Notes under the pieces: generated by a model | The model's database searches: none | What the model was told of the DNA's origin: nothing | The model's input: only the letters and a program-made list of their open reading frames with translations | Translations under genes and position numbers: made by a program | Shown: positions 27,474 through 35,654 of the stretch, piece after piece | Layout: each line of letters opens with the position of its first letter | Numbering within the stretch: the stretch's first letter is position 1 | Source of the DNA: Flavobacterium hibernum | GTDB lineage: Bacteria; Bacteroidota; Bacteroidia; Flavobacteriales; Flavobacteriaceae | Length of the DNA stretch: 64,000 nt | Assembly (NCBI RefSeq): GCF_000832125.1 | Contig: NZ_JPRK01000002.1 | Location: 310,001-374,000, forward strand | Reading direction: 5' to 3'

Positions 27474-28391
27474 CTAGTGTTTATACAATTTAACATGTTT
27501 GCCAAACGTATAAACAGCTGTTATAGTTGGTCCGTTGTAGCCCCATTTTAGGTATCCGTTTAGTCTTTCCTTAACAGCATCTACTTTAAAATTTAAACCA
27601 GTGTATCCTGCAGTAAGACTTAGATTTTGGTATACATTGTATGAAACAGCTAAATTATAACTAACAATTCGGCCATCGATATTGTCGATCTTTATGGCCA
27701 AATAATTTGCATTTACATATAACCCCCAGCGTTTTGCCAAAACAAATTCTCCCCAAACTCCAATATCTGGCAGCGGAGCAGTAAAATTGAAACTATCTCT
27801 ATATTCTAAACTAGTTTGATTGGCGTCAACTCGTAAACCCAAATCTGCAAAAAGTACGTGAGTACCAATTAACAAACCAGCTTCGTATTTTGGTTTAGAC
27901 AAAAAAGCATAACCATAAGCAATTCTTGCAATCTGAACATCAAACATAGCGGTTACTCTCGTATTTATATTGTAAGTGTGTTCGCCAAAATCAATTTGTT
28001 TTTCTAAAGTTTTGGATGAGCTTCTATCAAGAGCAAAAAACTCAAATCCCAATCTAGATCTTCTTGAAATTCGCCAGTCAAAAGTTCCCATAAAAGAGCT
28101 GCTGGATTTAGAAAAACCTAAATCATTTTCAAGATCTATTTCTGTTCCGTGATTTCCGTTATTAGTACCAACCTGAATTTGAGTATTATTGACTGGAAAA
28201 AACGCGCCTGCAGTTACTTTAAAACGTCTGGCATACCAAGGTAAATCTGCTACATCATAATCTTGAGAAGGAGTGTCAATATTACTTTGCAGAACAGTTA
28301 GAGGATTTTCTACAGGTATTTCGGCGGTGGTTTGTGCCTGAATTGTAGAGAAGAAAAGAGGAACTATCAAAAAACAAAATAACTTTTTCAT
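27474..28391 (-). CDS. Outer membrane beta-barrel protein
   Basis: 305 residues. Clear signal peptide (LFCFLIVPLFFSTIQAQ), then alternating amphipathic strands, with aromatics near strand ends (WYARRFKVTAGAFFPV, SFMGTFDWRISRRSRLGFEFFALD, WGLYVNANYLAIKI, LSLTAGYTGLNFKV). The C-terminus PTITAVYTFGKHVKLYKH ends in a strand but without a terminal Phe. I read it as a small barrel with about 12 strands. No family name can be given with confidence. Convergent with the PUL; the upstream neighbour (28563) is divergent. Confidence 0.7.
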   Translation of the reverse strand: MKKLFCFLIVPLFFSTIQAQTTAEIPVENPLTVLQSNIDTPSQDYDVADLPWYARRFKVTAGAFFPVNNTQIQVGTNNGNHGTEIDLENDLGFSKSSSSFMGTFDWRISRRSRLGFEFFALDRSSSKTLEKQIDFGEHTYNINTRVTAMFDVQIARIAYGYAFLSKPKYEAGLLIGTHVLFADLGLRVDANQTSLEYRDSFNFTAPLPDIGVWGEFVLAKRWGLYVNANYLAIKIDNIDGRIVSYNLAVSYNVYQNLSLTAGYTGLNFKVDAVKERLNGYLKWGYNGPTITAVYTFGKHVKLYKH

Positions 28392-28529
28392 CTGACTTAT
28401 TTTTAGATTTTATTGATAAAATTTTAACAATTAAAGTTAACAAAAAAAATCATTCAATTCAGTTTTTTGATCTTATTATTTTAATGATTTATCTGAATAT
28501 CAGTATGATAGATTATTTGTTAAAATTAG

Positions 28530-28558
28530 TTGACATGTCACTCTTTTTTGTAAATTTG
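28530..28558 (+). promoter_or_regulatory. Promoter and palindromic operator of the marR gene
   Basis: TTG at 28530-28532 and TAAATTTG at 28551-28558 are 18 bases apart, close to the Bacteroidota -33/-7 consensus spacing. A perfect palindrome TGACATGTCA (28531-28540) overlaps the TTG. The -7 box ends four bases before the start codon at 28563, so transcription should begin at or near the ATG. A MarR dimer on the palindrome would block the promoter; the protein-site link is inferred. Confidence 0.6.
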
Positions 28559-28562
28559 CTTT

Positions 28563-29027
28563 ATGGAAAATAATAAAACAGATTTTGATGCATTTAAAGA
28601 CGAAATTTCGAATAGTTTTTTCTTTCAGATTCACCGAATTAAACGAACTATTTTTCGTCATACAAATACACTTATGAATGAAGCTGGAATAAGTTTACAG
28701 CAAGAACAACTTCCGCTAATCATGATTTTGCAGCGTAAAAGCATGTCTCAAAGAGAACTTTCAGACATTACCATGCGCGATAAGTCGTCTATTCTAAGAA
28801 GCGTAAATGCTTTGGAAAAGAAAAGCTTGGTTGAAATTCAAAAAGATGAAGAGGACAAGAGAAAAAATATAGTAAGTCTTACGGCCGAAGGATTTAGTAT
28901 GGCAAAAAGTATTCGGTTGTTAATGAGAAAGTCAGAAGATGAGGTTCTTGCCGTTTTCTCTGATAAGGAAAGAACAGAAGCCTTAGCAGCAATTAGAGGT
29001 TTTGCAGATAAGCTTGATGCGCTTTAG
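28563..29027 (+). CDS. MarR-family transcriptional regulator
   Basis: 154 residues. Winged-helix DNA-binding domain of the MarR fold: helices at about 15-40, the recognition helix in MRDKSSILRSVNALEKKSL (about 80-98), and a wing with EEDKRKNIVSLTAEG. The start is placed four bases after the -7 box, so the mRNA may be leaderless. It is followed 83 bases downstream by a MATE exporter in the same direction, the usual arrangement for a repressor of a drug exporter. The ligand is not known. Confidence 0.88.
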   Translation: MENNKTDFDAFKDEISNSFFFQIHRIKRTIFRHTNTLMNEAGISLQQEQLPLIMILQRKSMSQRELSDITMRDKSSILRSVNALEKKSLVEIQKDEEDKRKNIVSLTAEGFSMAKSIRLLMRKSEDEVLAVFSDKERTEALAAIRGFADKLDAL

Positions 29028-29109
29028 TGGAATAAAAAGTTCGCGACGAATTAGACGAATTTCTAATATAGCAATGCAAAAAAAATAATATAAATACAGA
29101 AAACTAAAA

Positions 29110-30528
29110 ATGAACAAAAGCGAATTATTAGAAGGGCCAATACTTTCTTCATTATTAAAATTAGCAGTTCCAATAATGATTGCCAATTTACTGCAAGCCG
29201 CATATCAATTAGTTGATGCATTTTGGGTTGGACGTTTGGGCGGAGATGCCGTTGCAGCTGTATCTGTAAGTACACCAGTAATTTTTCTGATGATTGCATT
29301 AGGAACCGGTTTGGCCATTGCAGGATCAATACTTATAGCACAATATTTTGGTGCAGGACAGCAGGAAATGGTCAATCATGTAGCAGCCCAAACATTACTA
29401 ATGGTAATTTCGGCGTCGATTGTTTTATCAATTATAGGGTATTGGTTAAGTCCGTACTTTTTGTATTTACTTAAAGTAACACCACAGGTTTATACAAACG
29501 CATTGGGTTTTATGCGAATTGCCTTTATAGGATTGGTTTTTAGTTTTAGTTTTATGATTTTTCAATCGGTTATGCGTGGTGTTGGTCGAGTTACTTTGCC
29601 CGTTTACATTGTATTAGGAACTGTAATTCTAAATTTTGCCTTAGATCCGTTATTTATTTTTGGATGGAATTTTATTCCTGCAATGGGCGTAAAAGGAGCG
29701 GCTTTGGCAACTTTATCGACACAAAGTTTAGCAATCATTATTGGGTTTGCTATTTTGTTTAGAGGAAAACACGGAATTCATTTACAGTTAAAGGATTTTA
29801 AACCAGATTACAAACACATCAAGAAAGCCTTTAAAATTGGTTTTCCGTCGTCAATAGAACAATCTATGCGCGCAATTGGGCTCACAGCGATTACGTTTCT
29901 AATTGTACATTTTGGAACAACAACCGTAGCTTCATATGGAGCAGGTTCAAACTTAATTCAGCTTATAATGATTCCGGCATTAGGACTTTCAATGGCAGTA
30001 GCTACTTTGGTGGGGCAAAATATTGGTGCGGGAAATATGCTTCGTGCAGGTAAAATCGCAAAACTAGGTGCTTATTTAGGTTTTGGCTTATTAACCGGAA
30101 TTGGCATAATAGCGTTTCTTTTAGCGCCTCATTTAATTGCTTTTTTTGTACCAAACGATCCGCAAGTTATATCTGGCGGAACTGTATTTTTAAGAATAAC
30201 ATGTCTTTCTTGGGGATTTCTTGGGCTTCAAATGTGTTTGTTAGGCGTGTTTAGAGCCGTTGGAAACACAACACTTCCTATGATCTTGACTTTGGTTTCG
30301 CAATGGGTTTTACAATTTCCGTTGGCTTACATTTTGTCACACAATACACCACTTGGAGCAATTGGAATTTGGTGGGCTTTTCCTATATCGACTGTAGTTA
30401 CAGCAATTGTAACAATGCTTATTTATGCTAAAGGCGATTGGAAAAAAGAAAGATTAAGCGGAAAAACCAATAAACTTATCGATAAGGTTGAGAGAGAAAT
30501 TGTAAAGGAGGGATTTGAGGTTAAGTAG
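29110..30528 (+). CDS. MATE-family multidrug efflux transporter
   Basis: 472 residues with 12 hydrophobic helices in two homologous halves of six. The N-terminal half contains LLQAAYQLVDAFWVGRLGGDAVAAVS, a MATE hallmark, and the second half begins PSSIEQSMRAIGLTAITFL (about 240-260). Cation-coupled export of toxic organic compounds across the inner membrane. The upstream marR gene probably controls it. A terminator-type hairpin follows. Confidence 0.92.
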   Translation: MNKSELLEGPILSSLLKLAVPIMIANLLQAAYQLVDAFWVGRLGGDAVAAVSVSTPVIFLMIALGTGLAIAGSILIAQYFGAGQQEMVNHVAAQTLLMVISASIVLSIIGYWLSPYFLYLLKVTPQVYTNALGFMRIAFIGLVFSFSFMIFQSVMRGVGRVTLPVYIVLGTVILNFALDPLFIFGWNFIPAMGVKGAALATLSTQSLAIIIGFAILFRGKHGIHLQLKDFKPDYKHIKKAFKIGFPSSIEQSMRAIGLTAITFLIVHFGTTTVASYGAGSNLIQLIMIPALGLSMAVATLVGQNIGAGNMLRAGKIAKLGAYLGFGLLTGIGIIAFLLAPHLIAFFVPNDPQVISGGTVFLRITCLSWGFLGLQMCLLGVFRAVGNTTLPMILTLVSQWVLQFPLAYILSHNTPLGAIGIWWAFPISTVVTAIVTMLIYAKGDWKKERLSGKTNKLIDKVEREIVKEGFEVK

Positions 30529-30575
30529 AGGTTCTGAGTTGCTGAGGTTCAAAGGTTCAAAGGTTTTAATATAGG

Positions 30576-30600
30576 GACGCACTACGGTGCGTCTTTTTTT
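30576..30600 (+). terminator. Terminator of the marR-MATE operon (GGTTCAAAGG repeat family)
   Basis: GACGCAC (30576-30582), loop TACG, GTGCGTC (30587-30593), followed by TTTTTTT. It is preceded by AGGTTCAAAGGTTCAAAGG. The same word order with a similar hairpin is seen at 8080-8140. Confidence 0.85.
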
Positions 30601-30675
30601 GTTTGACATTTTTGACTCCCATTTGTAATTAGAAAATTGATTATCTATATTTGAGAGTAAATTCTCAACTTTATT

Positions 30676-31863
30676 ATGGACAAAAAATTAAAACAATACT
30701 TTATAAAATCTTTCTTAGTACTATTATTAATCCATTTTGGATATTTTCTATACGGCTATTTTACGTTTGAAGGAATTGGGAAAATTGATATTTATAGCGA
30801 GTTTTATAGATTTAAGTTTTATGATGATGTTTCTATTTCTCACTTTTTTATAAGTGGTTTGTTTTTACTTTTTTTCTTAATTTTTCTAATAAAAAATCAT
30901 TCAAGACAAAATTATACATTTACCAATTTGCTTAAAATTGGTGGTTTATTACTGTTGGTTTCATTTTTTACTTTTTCATTTTTTGTGAGTTATAGCTTTG
31001 GTATGAATGCAAAGTTAAAAACAGAATTGTCTGAAAAAGACCTTAATAATGACAAAACGTTATTGAATGTTTTACGTCCGTTATTGTATAATTATACCTC
31101 ATATAGTTCTGAGAAATTATTTAATCCTGTCAATGTTTTATATCCAAAACCTTATCCCGTTATAGAAGTTGCAGATAGTAGTGCGATTGGTCAATATTAT
31201 ACCGTCGAGTATAAGTATTATAGTATTGATACTTTAAAGATGCTAACAACAGATTTAAATAAGGTTTCGGCGGCGGCAAATACAATTTTGGATAGCATTG
31301 GTTTTGGTAAAAAAGAGCTTCTGGAGCGAATAATTAAAAAAAATACGCTAAAAGACAGTACCGAAATTATTTATAAAGGTCAACAAGTTAACCCGGATTA
31401 CGATTCTAATATTTGCATTTTTATTAAAAACAAAGCAATCTATAAACCAATAAAAGGAATTCCTGTAGAGAAACAACAATACGATGCAGCAGTAAAAAGA
31501 TATAACTTATTGTATAAGTTTAAGCAAGATTCGTTACTGCATAGTTTTCAAAAATTGGATACATTGTTTAGAAAATACAAGATTGAAACTAGTATTGTAC
31601 CTAAAGATTTAACAAAGGATGTTTTCTTTTATAAAGACCATCACGACGAACCATTAAACGGCATTAGAAATAATTTTGACAGAACAGCTTTAAAAGATAA
31701 ATTATCGACTTTAGAACGCTTTTTTTACGAGCCAAATTATCTTCATTCTTCTATTATCGATATTTTTTTCAGCGTTATTGCAGCGGTTTGGTTCGTTATT
31801 TTTCTGATTTATATTTTGTTTAATTATAAAAAAAACTCCAGTAAAGTAAGAACAGATTCCTAA
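30676..31863 (+). CDS. Hypothetical membrane protein, 395 residues
   Basis: Three N-terminal hydrophobic segments (about 12-30, 55-75, 92-112), a soluble region (about 115-360) rich in Lys, Asp and Tyr, and one C-terminal helix (DIFFSVIAAVWFVIFLIYILF). This gives a large extracytoplasmic or cytoplasmic domain held by membrane anchors. I do not recognise a family. Stop codons separate it from its convergent neighbour at 31868 by only four bases. Confidence 0.65.
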   Translation: MDKKLKQYFIKSFLVLLLIHFGYFLYGYFTFEGIGKIDIYSEFYRFKFYDDVSISHFFISGLFLLFFLIFLIKNHSRQNYTFTNLLKIGGLLLLVSFFTFSFFVSYSFGMNAKLKTELSEKDLNNDKTLLNVLRPLLYNYTSYSSEKLFNPVNVLYPKPYPVIEVADSSAIGQYYTVEYKYYSIDTLKMLTTDLNKVSAAANTILDSIGFGKKELLERIIKKNTLKDSTEIIYKGQQVNPDYDSNICIFIKNKAIYKPIKGIPVEKQQYDAAVKRYNLLYKFKQDSLLHSFQKLDTLFRKYKIETSIVPKDLTKDVFFYKDHHDEPLNGIRNNFDRTALKDKLSTLERFFYEPNYLHSSIIDIFFSVIAAVWFVIFLIYILFNYKKNSSKVRTDS

Positions 31864-31867
31864 CGGA

Positions 31868-32302
31868 TTAAACTCTGTTATAATCTGCTTTCCAGTGTAC
31901 AATAGCTTTTTTTATAGCGTCGCCACTAAGATTGTTTTTTAGAGCATCATCTAAAAGAGGCAAAAAATCGTTGTCTGGCGCAAATCGTAAAGCAAAAATC
32001 TGATCATCCGTTAATTTATACTCAAATTCTTCAAATCGCTTTCCGGTTAAAGTAAAGTAGCGATAGCGAATTTCTAACCTAACGATTCGGTTTTGCAAAG
32101 TAAGCGCATAATGTTGTCGCAACATAAATGCCAGGCAAAATAAAAAAACAAAACAAACACTAATAAACGACCAAATCAGCGCATCGTTTGTAGTGCATGC
32201 AAAGTAAATACTTGCCACCAAAAACAGGATTAAAACAGGATAAAAAACAAAATGGTGCGGTTTATAAAACCGTATGTGGTTGTAGTATGTTTGAATTTTC
32301 AT
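31868..32302 (-). CDS. DUF6526-like small membrane protein
   Basis: 144 residues. It starts MKIQTYYNHIRFYKPHHF, then has two membrane helices (about 20-40 and 45-62) and a soluble C-terminal part (RYFTLTGKRFEEFEYKLTDDQIFALRFAPDNDFLPLLDDAL). The order of conserved words (NHIRFYKPHHF, QNRIVRLEIRYRYF, ALRFAPDNDF) is what I recall of the DUF6526 family in Bacteroidota. No function is known for that family. Convergent with the gene on its left. Confidence 0.7.
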   Translation of the reverse strand: MKIQTYYNHIRFYKPHHFVFYPVLILFLVASIYFACTTNDALIWSFISVCFVFLFCLAFMLRQHYALTLQNRIVRLEIRYRYFTLTGKRFEEFEYKLTDDQIFALRFAPDNDFLPLLDDALKNNLSGDAIKKAIVHWKADYNRV

Positions 32303-32578
32303 AGTTATTTTGTTTTTGGTTTGTTGTTATAAAAAAACAAAGCTACCCTAAAATAGAATAGCTTTTTCTCAAAAATAAACTAACATAACCAATGTTTCTT
32401 TTATAATTAAACTTGTTACAGTTTTCTTAGTCGTATTTATATTTTAAAAAGCCGTAATCCTTAAATTCATTCTTCTTCTCAATGGCTTTAACTTGTTGGT
32501 GTAAAATTAATTCCATTGTCTTTGTAATCTGTTATAATTTAAAACAAAAATGTTATAGGATTTCAATATTTGCAGTTT

Positions 32579-33061
32579 TTATAATGACGAAATAATCCTC
32601 CATTCGTCTAGTTTCGACTGGAAAGATTTGCTTGCATTTGCCGGACTTGTTGATGGCAAGGTTATAAGACGATACGTTTTGTCGAGATGAACGTACTTTT
32701 TAAAAAACGCCGCCGCTTTTTGTCCGTTAAACAAAATGGTTTCAATGTTTGAATGCTGTTTTAAAAAAGTCTCAAAATCATTTGCAATCTCGTTTTTTAT
32801 AGCGCTATCTAAACTTCCAATTCTTTCGCAATATTGCAAAACATCCCAAACAGCAATTTTGTTTTTAATTAAGAGCGCCTTTTTTGTTTCATAATCATTA
32901 GAGAAATCTTCTTGAAAAATGGTAAACATAAATTTCCAGAAATTATTCTGATTGTGACCATAATATTGGTTCATTTCCAGTGATTTTGTTCCGGGCATTG
33001 TGCCCAAAATCAGAATATTAGCATTATTTGAACTTATGGGTAAGAAAGAGAAACTTTTCAT
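32579..33061 (-). CDS. DNA-deoxyinosine glycosylase (UDG superfamily, family 6-like)
   Basis: 160 residues, the length of the small hypoxanthine-DNA glycosylases. The N-terminal NILILGTMPGTKSLEMNQYYGHNQNNFWKF is the superfamily motif with the GTMPG loop and water-activating Asn in the NQNNFW stretch. The C-terminal PSTSPANAS is the minor-groove wedge motif. The enzyme removes deaminated adenine (hypoxanthine) from DNA, a base excision repair step. Single gene; a 280-base space separates it from the DUF6526 gene. Confidence 0.88.
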   Translation of the reverse strand: MKSFSFLPISSNNANILILGTMPGTKSLEMNQYYGHNQNNFWKFMFTIFQEDFSNDYETKKALLIKNKIAVWDVLQYCERIGSLDSAIKNEIANDFETFLKQHSNIETILFNGQKAAAFFKKYVHLDKTYRLITLPSTSPANASKSFQSKLDEWRIISSL

Positions 33062-33258
33062 CTTTTTTGAATTAAAAAACGTTTTGTTTGAGTTAAAATA
33101 ATCATTTATAAGTAATTATAAAAGAAAAGTAAGAAATTATGTAACACTCTAAAAGTACATTTAGATGAACTTTGGTGTTCAGGTTTTGTAATACAAGAAT
33201 ACTAATTCTGTGAAAAAAAACTATTAATTGATTTGTAAAATTTTAAATCCAAAACAAA

Positions 33259-34284
33259 ATGAAAACAGTTACGATACATACAGAAAAAATTCAGAATTTA
33301 TTTGAAGACTTGAATACTAATATTGGCGGAACTGTGACTTTTGATTTGGATGAGCATATACTCGAAGTGGAGAATGATTTTGCAAAGGGAATAATCACGG
33401 CCGTTTCATTTAGCGACAATATTTCGTATGTTCAGTTTGATATGATTTTTTCGGAAGATTTATGTCTGAATATATCAAATGAGGAATCACAACCTTTATA
33501 TCTTGCATATTGTTCTAAAGGAAGTTTATCACATAGTTTTGACCTTTCTACCGATAGTAAAAAGATTAATGCTTTTCAGACTGCAATTGTAAATACAAAG
33601 CAAAATCAGAATAATATTTTATTTTTTCAGAAAGACATAAGAACCAAATGCACATTGATTATTATAGGAAATGAGATTGCTGAAGTAAATCAAGGTTATT
33701 CTTTAAATAGTCAGGTAAGAAAAACATTTGTTGAAGGTAATACTGCATCAAATTTCTTTTATTTAAGTTCTTATAATTTAAAAATTGACAGAAAGATTGA
33801 CCAATTAAGCGTTATTACTGAAACCGGAATTGCTAAGAATATAATGAAAGAAGGAATTTTGAGAATTATTCTAGCCATGGAAATTCAACAATATTCTGAT
33901 GATCAAAAAGCTTTGTCCCACGATACAAATTGTCTTACTTTAAAAGAATTGGAAGAAATTAAAGAACTCTCTCAAGCTATTGAAGCAAATCCTGAAGAAG
34001 CTTTTAGCATTAAATCATTGTGTAAACAAGCTGGTTTGTCGCCAAATAAACTACAGGAAGGTTTTAAACTAATTCATAACAGAACTGTAAATGATCATAT
34101 AACACATATGAGAGTTTTAAAAGCCGAAATCTTAATTCGTACTTCAGATTTAAACATCTCCGAAATTGTTTATTGTATTGGTTTTACCAGTCGAAGCTAC
34201 TTCTCAAAAATATTCAAACAAAAATTCAATTGCAGTCCAAAAGATTATAAGTACAATTTGAATCCTTTGGCGATTACAGCGTAA
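33259..34284 (+). CDS. AraC-family transcriptional regulator
   Basis: 341 residues. N-terminal ligand-type domain (about 1-210, beta-rich with FDLDEHILEVENDF) and the two AraC HTH motifs in the last 100 residues: FSIKSLCKQAGLSPNKLQEGFK and NISEIVYCIGFTSRSYFSKIFKQKF, with the conserved Phe-Lys-Gln-Lys-Phe and PKDY at the end. Soluble and cytoplasmic. The target genes are not indicated by close neighbours. Confidence 0.88.
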   Translation: MKTVTIHTEKIQNLFEDLNTNIGGTVTFDLDEHILEVENDFAKGIITAVSFSDNISYVQFDMIFSEDLCLNISNEESQPLYLAYCSKGSLSHSFDLSTDSKKINAFQTAIVNTKQNQNNILFFQKDIRTKCTLIIIGNEIAEVNQGYSLNSQVRKTFVEGNTASNFFYLSSYNLKIDRKIDQLSVITETGIAKNIMKEGILRIILAMEIQQYSDDQKALSHDTNCLTLKELEEIKELSQAIEANPEEAFSIKSLCKQAGLSPNKLQEGFKLIHNRTVNDHITHMRVLKAEILIRTSDLNISEIVYCIGFTSRSYFSKIFKQKFNCSPKDYKYNLNPLAITA

Positions 34285-34584
34285 AAGGGGGCAAAGTGGC
34301 AAAAGTCCAAAGTGGCAAAGGTTCAGAAGTTGTTTAGAAAAAAACTCACTCTTAACATTCTGGATAGCATATTTTTAAAAAATACGCGCCATCATTATCA
34401 TCCCGTGGAACGAGCGATCTCCATAATTAGCTTGCTAATTTGTTAAAAATTACTTTGCGTTAGTTTCTTGCGCAGTTTCTTCGTCCCTCGGGATGACAAA
34501 AATGCGTATAGCAATTTCAAGGCATCTTATTGAGGAAAAAATTAAAATCTTACCATCTTTTAGTCTTTGTATTTAAAAAATAGA
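34285..34584. repeat. Intergenic repeats between AraC and MarR-GNAT genes
   Basis: About 300 bases without a gene. CAAAGTGGCAAAAGTCCAAAGTGGCAAAGG (34293-34322) is a direct word repeat. An imperfect inverted pair, ATCATCCCGTGGAACGAGCG (34399 on) and CTTCGTCCCTCGGGATGACA (34479 on), encloses about 60 bases. It belongs to the same loose class of TCATCC/GGATGACA intergenic elements found at 47862 and 50341. Confidence 0.65.
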
Positions 34585-34605
34585 TACATTTGCATAACTA
34601 GTTAT
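34585..34605 (+). promoter_or_regulatory. Promoter box and operator of the first MarR-GNAT gene
   Basis: TACATTTG (34585-34592) is a -7 box, and a perfect palindrome ATAACTAGTTAT (34594-34605) follows at once. A possible -33 TTG is at 34567-34569. The half-site TAGTTA also forms the operator of the paralogue at 60810-60821. Autoregulation is inferred. Confidence 0.55.
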
Positions 34606-34619
34606 GTAATTGATTATAT

Positions 34620-35570
34620 ATGGAATTTTTTAATAAAGTTGGCAAAGTGGCTTTGGGGAGTCGCTTGCGTTTAATGACAGCTATTATAACAGATGATGCT
34701 GCCAAGATATATGAGTCGTACGGAATGCATTTTTCTCCAAAATGGTTTCCGGTTTTTTATACACTTATGAACGAGAAAGAAATCACGATTACTGAAATTG
34801 CTACTGAAATTGGACATTCGCAACCGTCTGTGAGCAAAATTATCCAGGAAATGATTGCTACTGGATTAGTTGAAGAAAGCTTGAAAAGCAGTGATAAACG
34901 TAGAAATATTGTAGGTTTGACTGCACAAGGTTGGGAGTTTTCTAAGGAATTAAAATTGCAATTAAATGATGTTGAAGCTGCTGTAGATGGTTTAATTTCA
35001 GAATCAAGTCATAATTTGTGGGCTGCGCTTGAAGAATGGGAACATTTGCTAGAACAAAAAACGTTGTTTAAAAGAGTTAACGAACAAAAGAAATTACGCG
35101 AAAGCAAAGATGTAAAAATTGTACCCTTTGAATCGCAATATCTTGAAGCTTTTAAAACATTGAATGTTGAATGGATTTCGACGTACTTCGAAATGGAAGA
35201 AGCAGATTACAAAGCATTAGACAATCCAAAGGAATATATTCTGGACAAAGGCGGTAAAATTTTCGTTGCATTATATCAAAATGAGCCACTTGGAGTTTGT
35301 GCACTTATCAAAATGAATGATTCTGAGTTTGATTTTGAAATGGCAAAAATGGCAGTTTCTCCCAAAGCCCAAGGTAAAAATATTGGTTTTCTATTAGGGC
35401 AAGCAATTGTTAATAGCGCCAGAGAACAAGGTGCAAAAAAGATCTATCTGGAAAGTAATACAATCCTAAAACCCGCAATTAACTTGTATTACAAACTCGG
35501 TTTTCAGAAAGTTTTTGGTTTGCCGACACCTTATAAACGTTGTAATATTCAGATGGAGTTGAAAATTTAG
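34620..35570 (+). CDS. Bifunctional MarR-type HTH / GNAT acetyltransferase protein
   Basis: 316 residues. The N-terminal half (1-145) is a MarR domain with GHSQPSVSKIIQEM and a wing KSSDKRRNIVGLTAQGWEF. The C-terminal half (about 155-316) is a GNAT domain with EMAKMAVSPKAQGKNIGFLLGQA, an acetyl-CoA-binding motif of Q/RxxGxG type in degenerate form, and NLYYKLGF. Such fusions occur across Bacteroidota; the acetyl-group acceptor is unknown. A paralogue is at 59864 on the other strand. Starts 15 bases after the palindrome. Confidence 0.88.
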   Translation: MEFFNKVGKVALGSRLRLMTAIITDDAAKIYESYGMHFSPKWFPVFYTLMNEKEITITEIATEIGHSQPSVSKIIQEMIATGLVEESLKSSDKRRNIVGLTAQGWEFSKELKLQLNDVEAAVDGLISESSHNLWAALEEWEHLLEQKTLFKRVNEQKKLRESKDVKIVPFESQYLEAFKTLNVEWISTYFEMEEADYKALDNPKEYILDKGGKIFVALYQNEPLGVCALIKMNDSEFDFEMAKMAVSPKAQGKNIGFLLGQAIVNSAREQGAKKIYLESNTILKPAINLYYKLGFQKVFGLPTPYKRCNIQMELKI

Positions 35571-35639
35571 GTTCAAAGTTACAAAGGCTCATAGGCACAA
35601 AGTTTTAAACCTCTGAGCCTTTGTAACTTTGAACCTAAA
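35566..35639. repeat. Perfect 26-bp inverted repeat (GGTTCAAAGTTACAAAGG family)
   Basis: Arms at 35566-35591 and 35614-35639 are exact complements (TTTAGGTTCAAAGTTACAAA and following), with a 22-base centre. It covers the last base pairs of the MarR-GNAT gene, and lies between that gene and the convergent oxidoreductase, where it can terminate both transcripts. Confidence 0.85.
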
Positions 35640-35654
35640 AAAGCTTCAGCTTTT

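Noticed and set aside
32427..32516. 29-codon frame on the minus strand (MELILHQQVKAIEKKN...)
   Set aside because: Too short, no overlap with a neighbour, no recognisable family; it may be a remnant of a gene, but I cannot support it.
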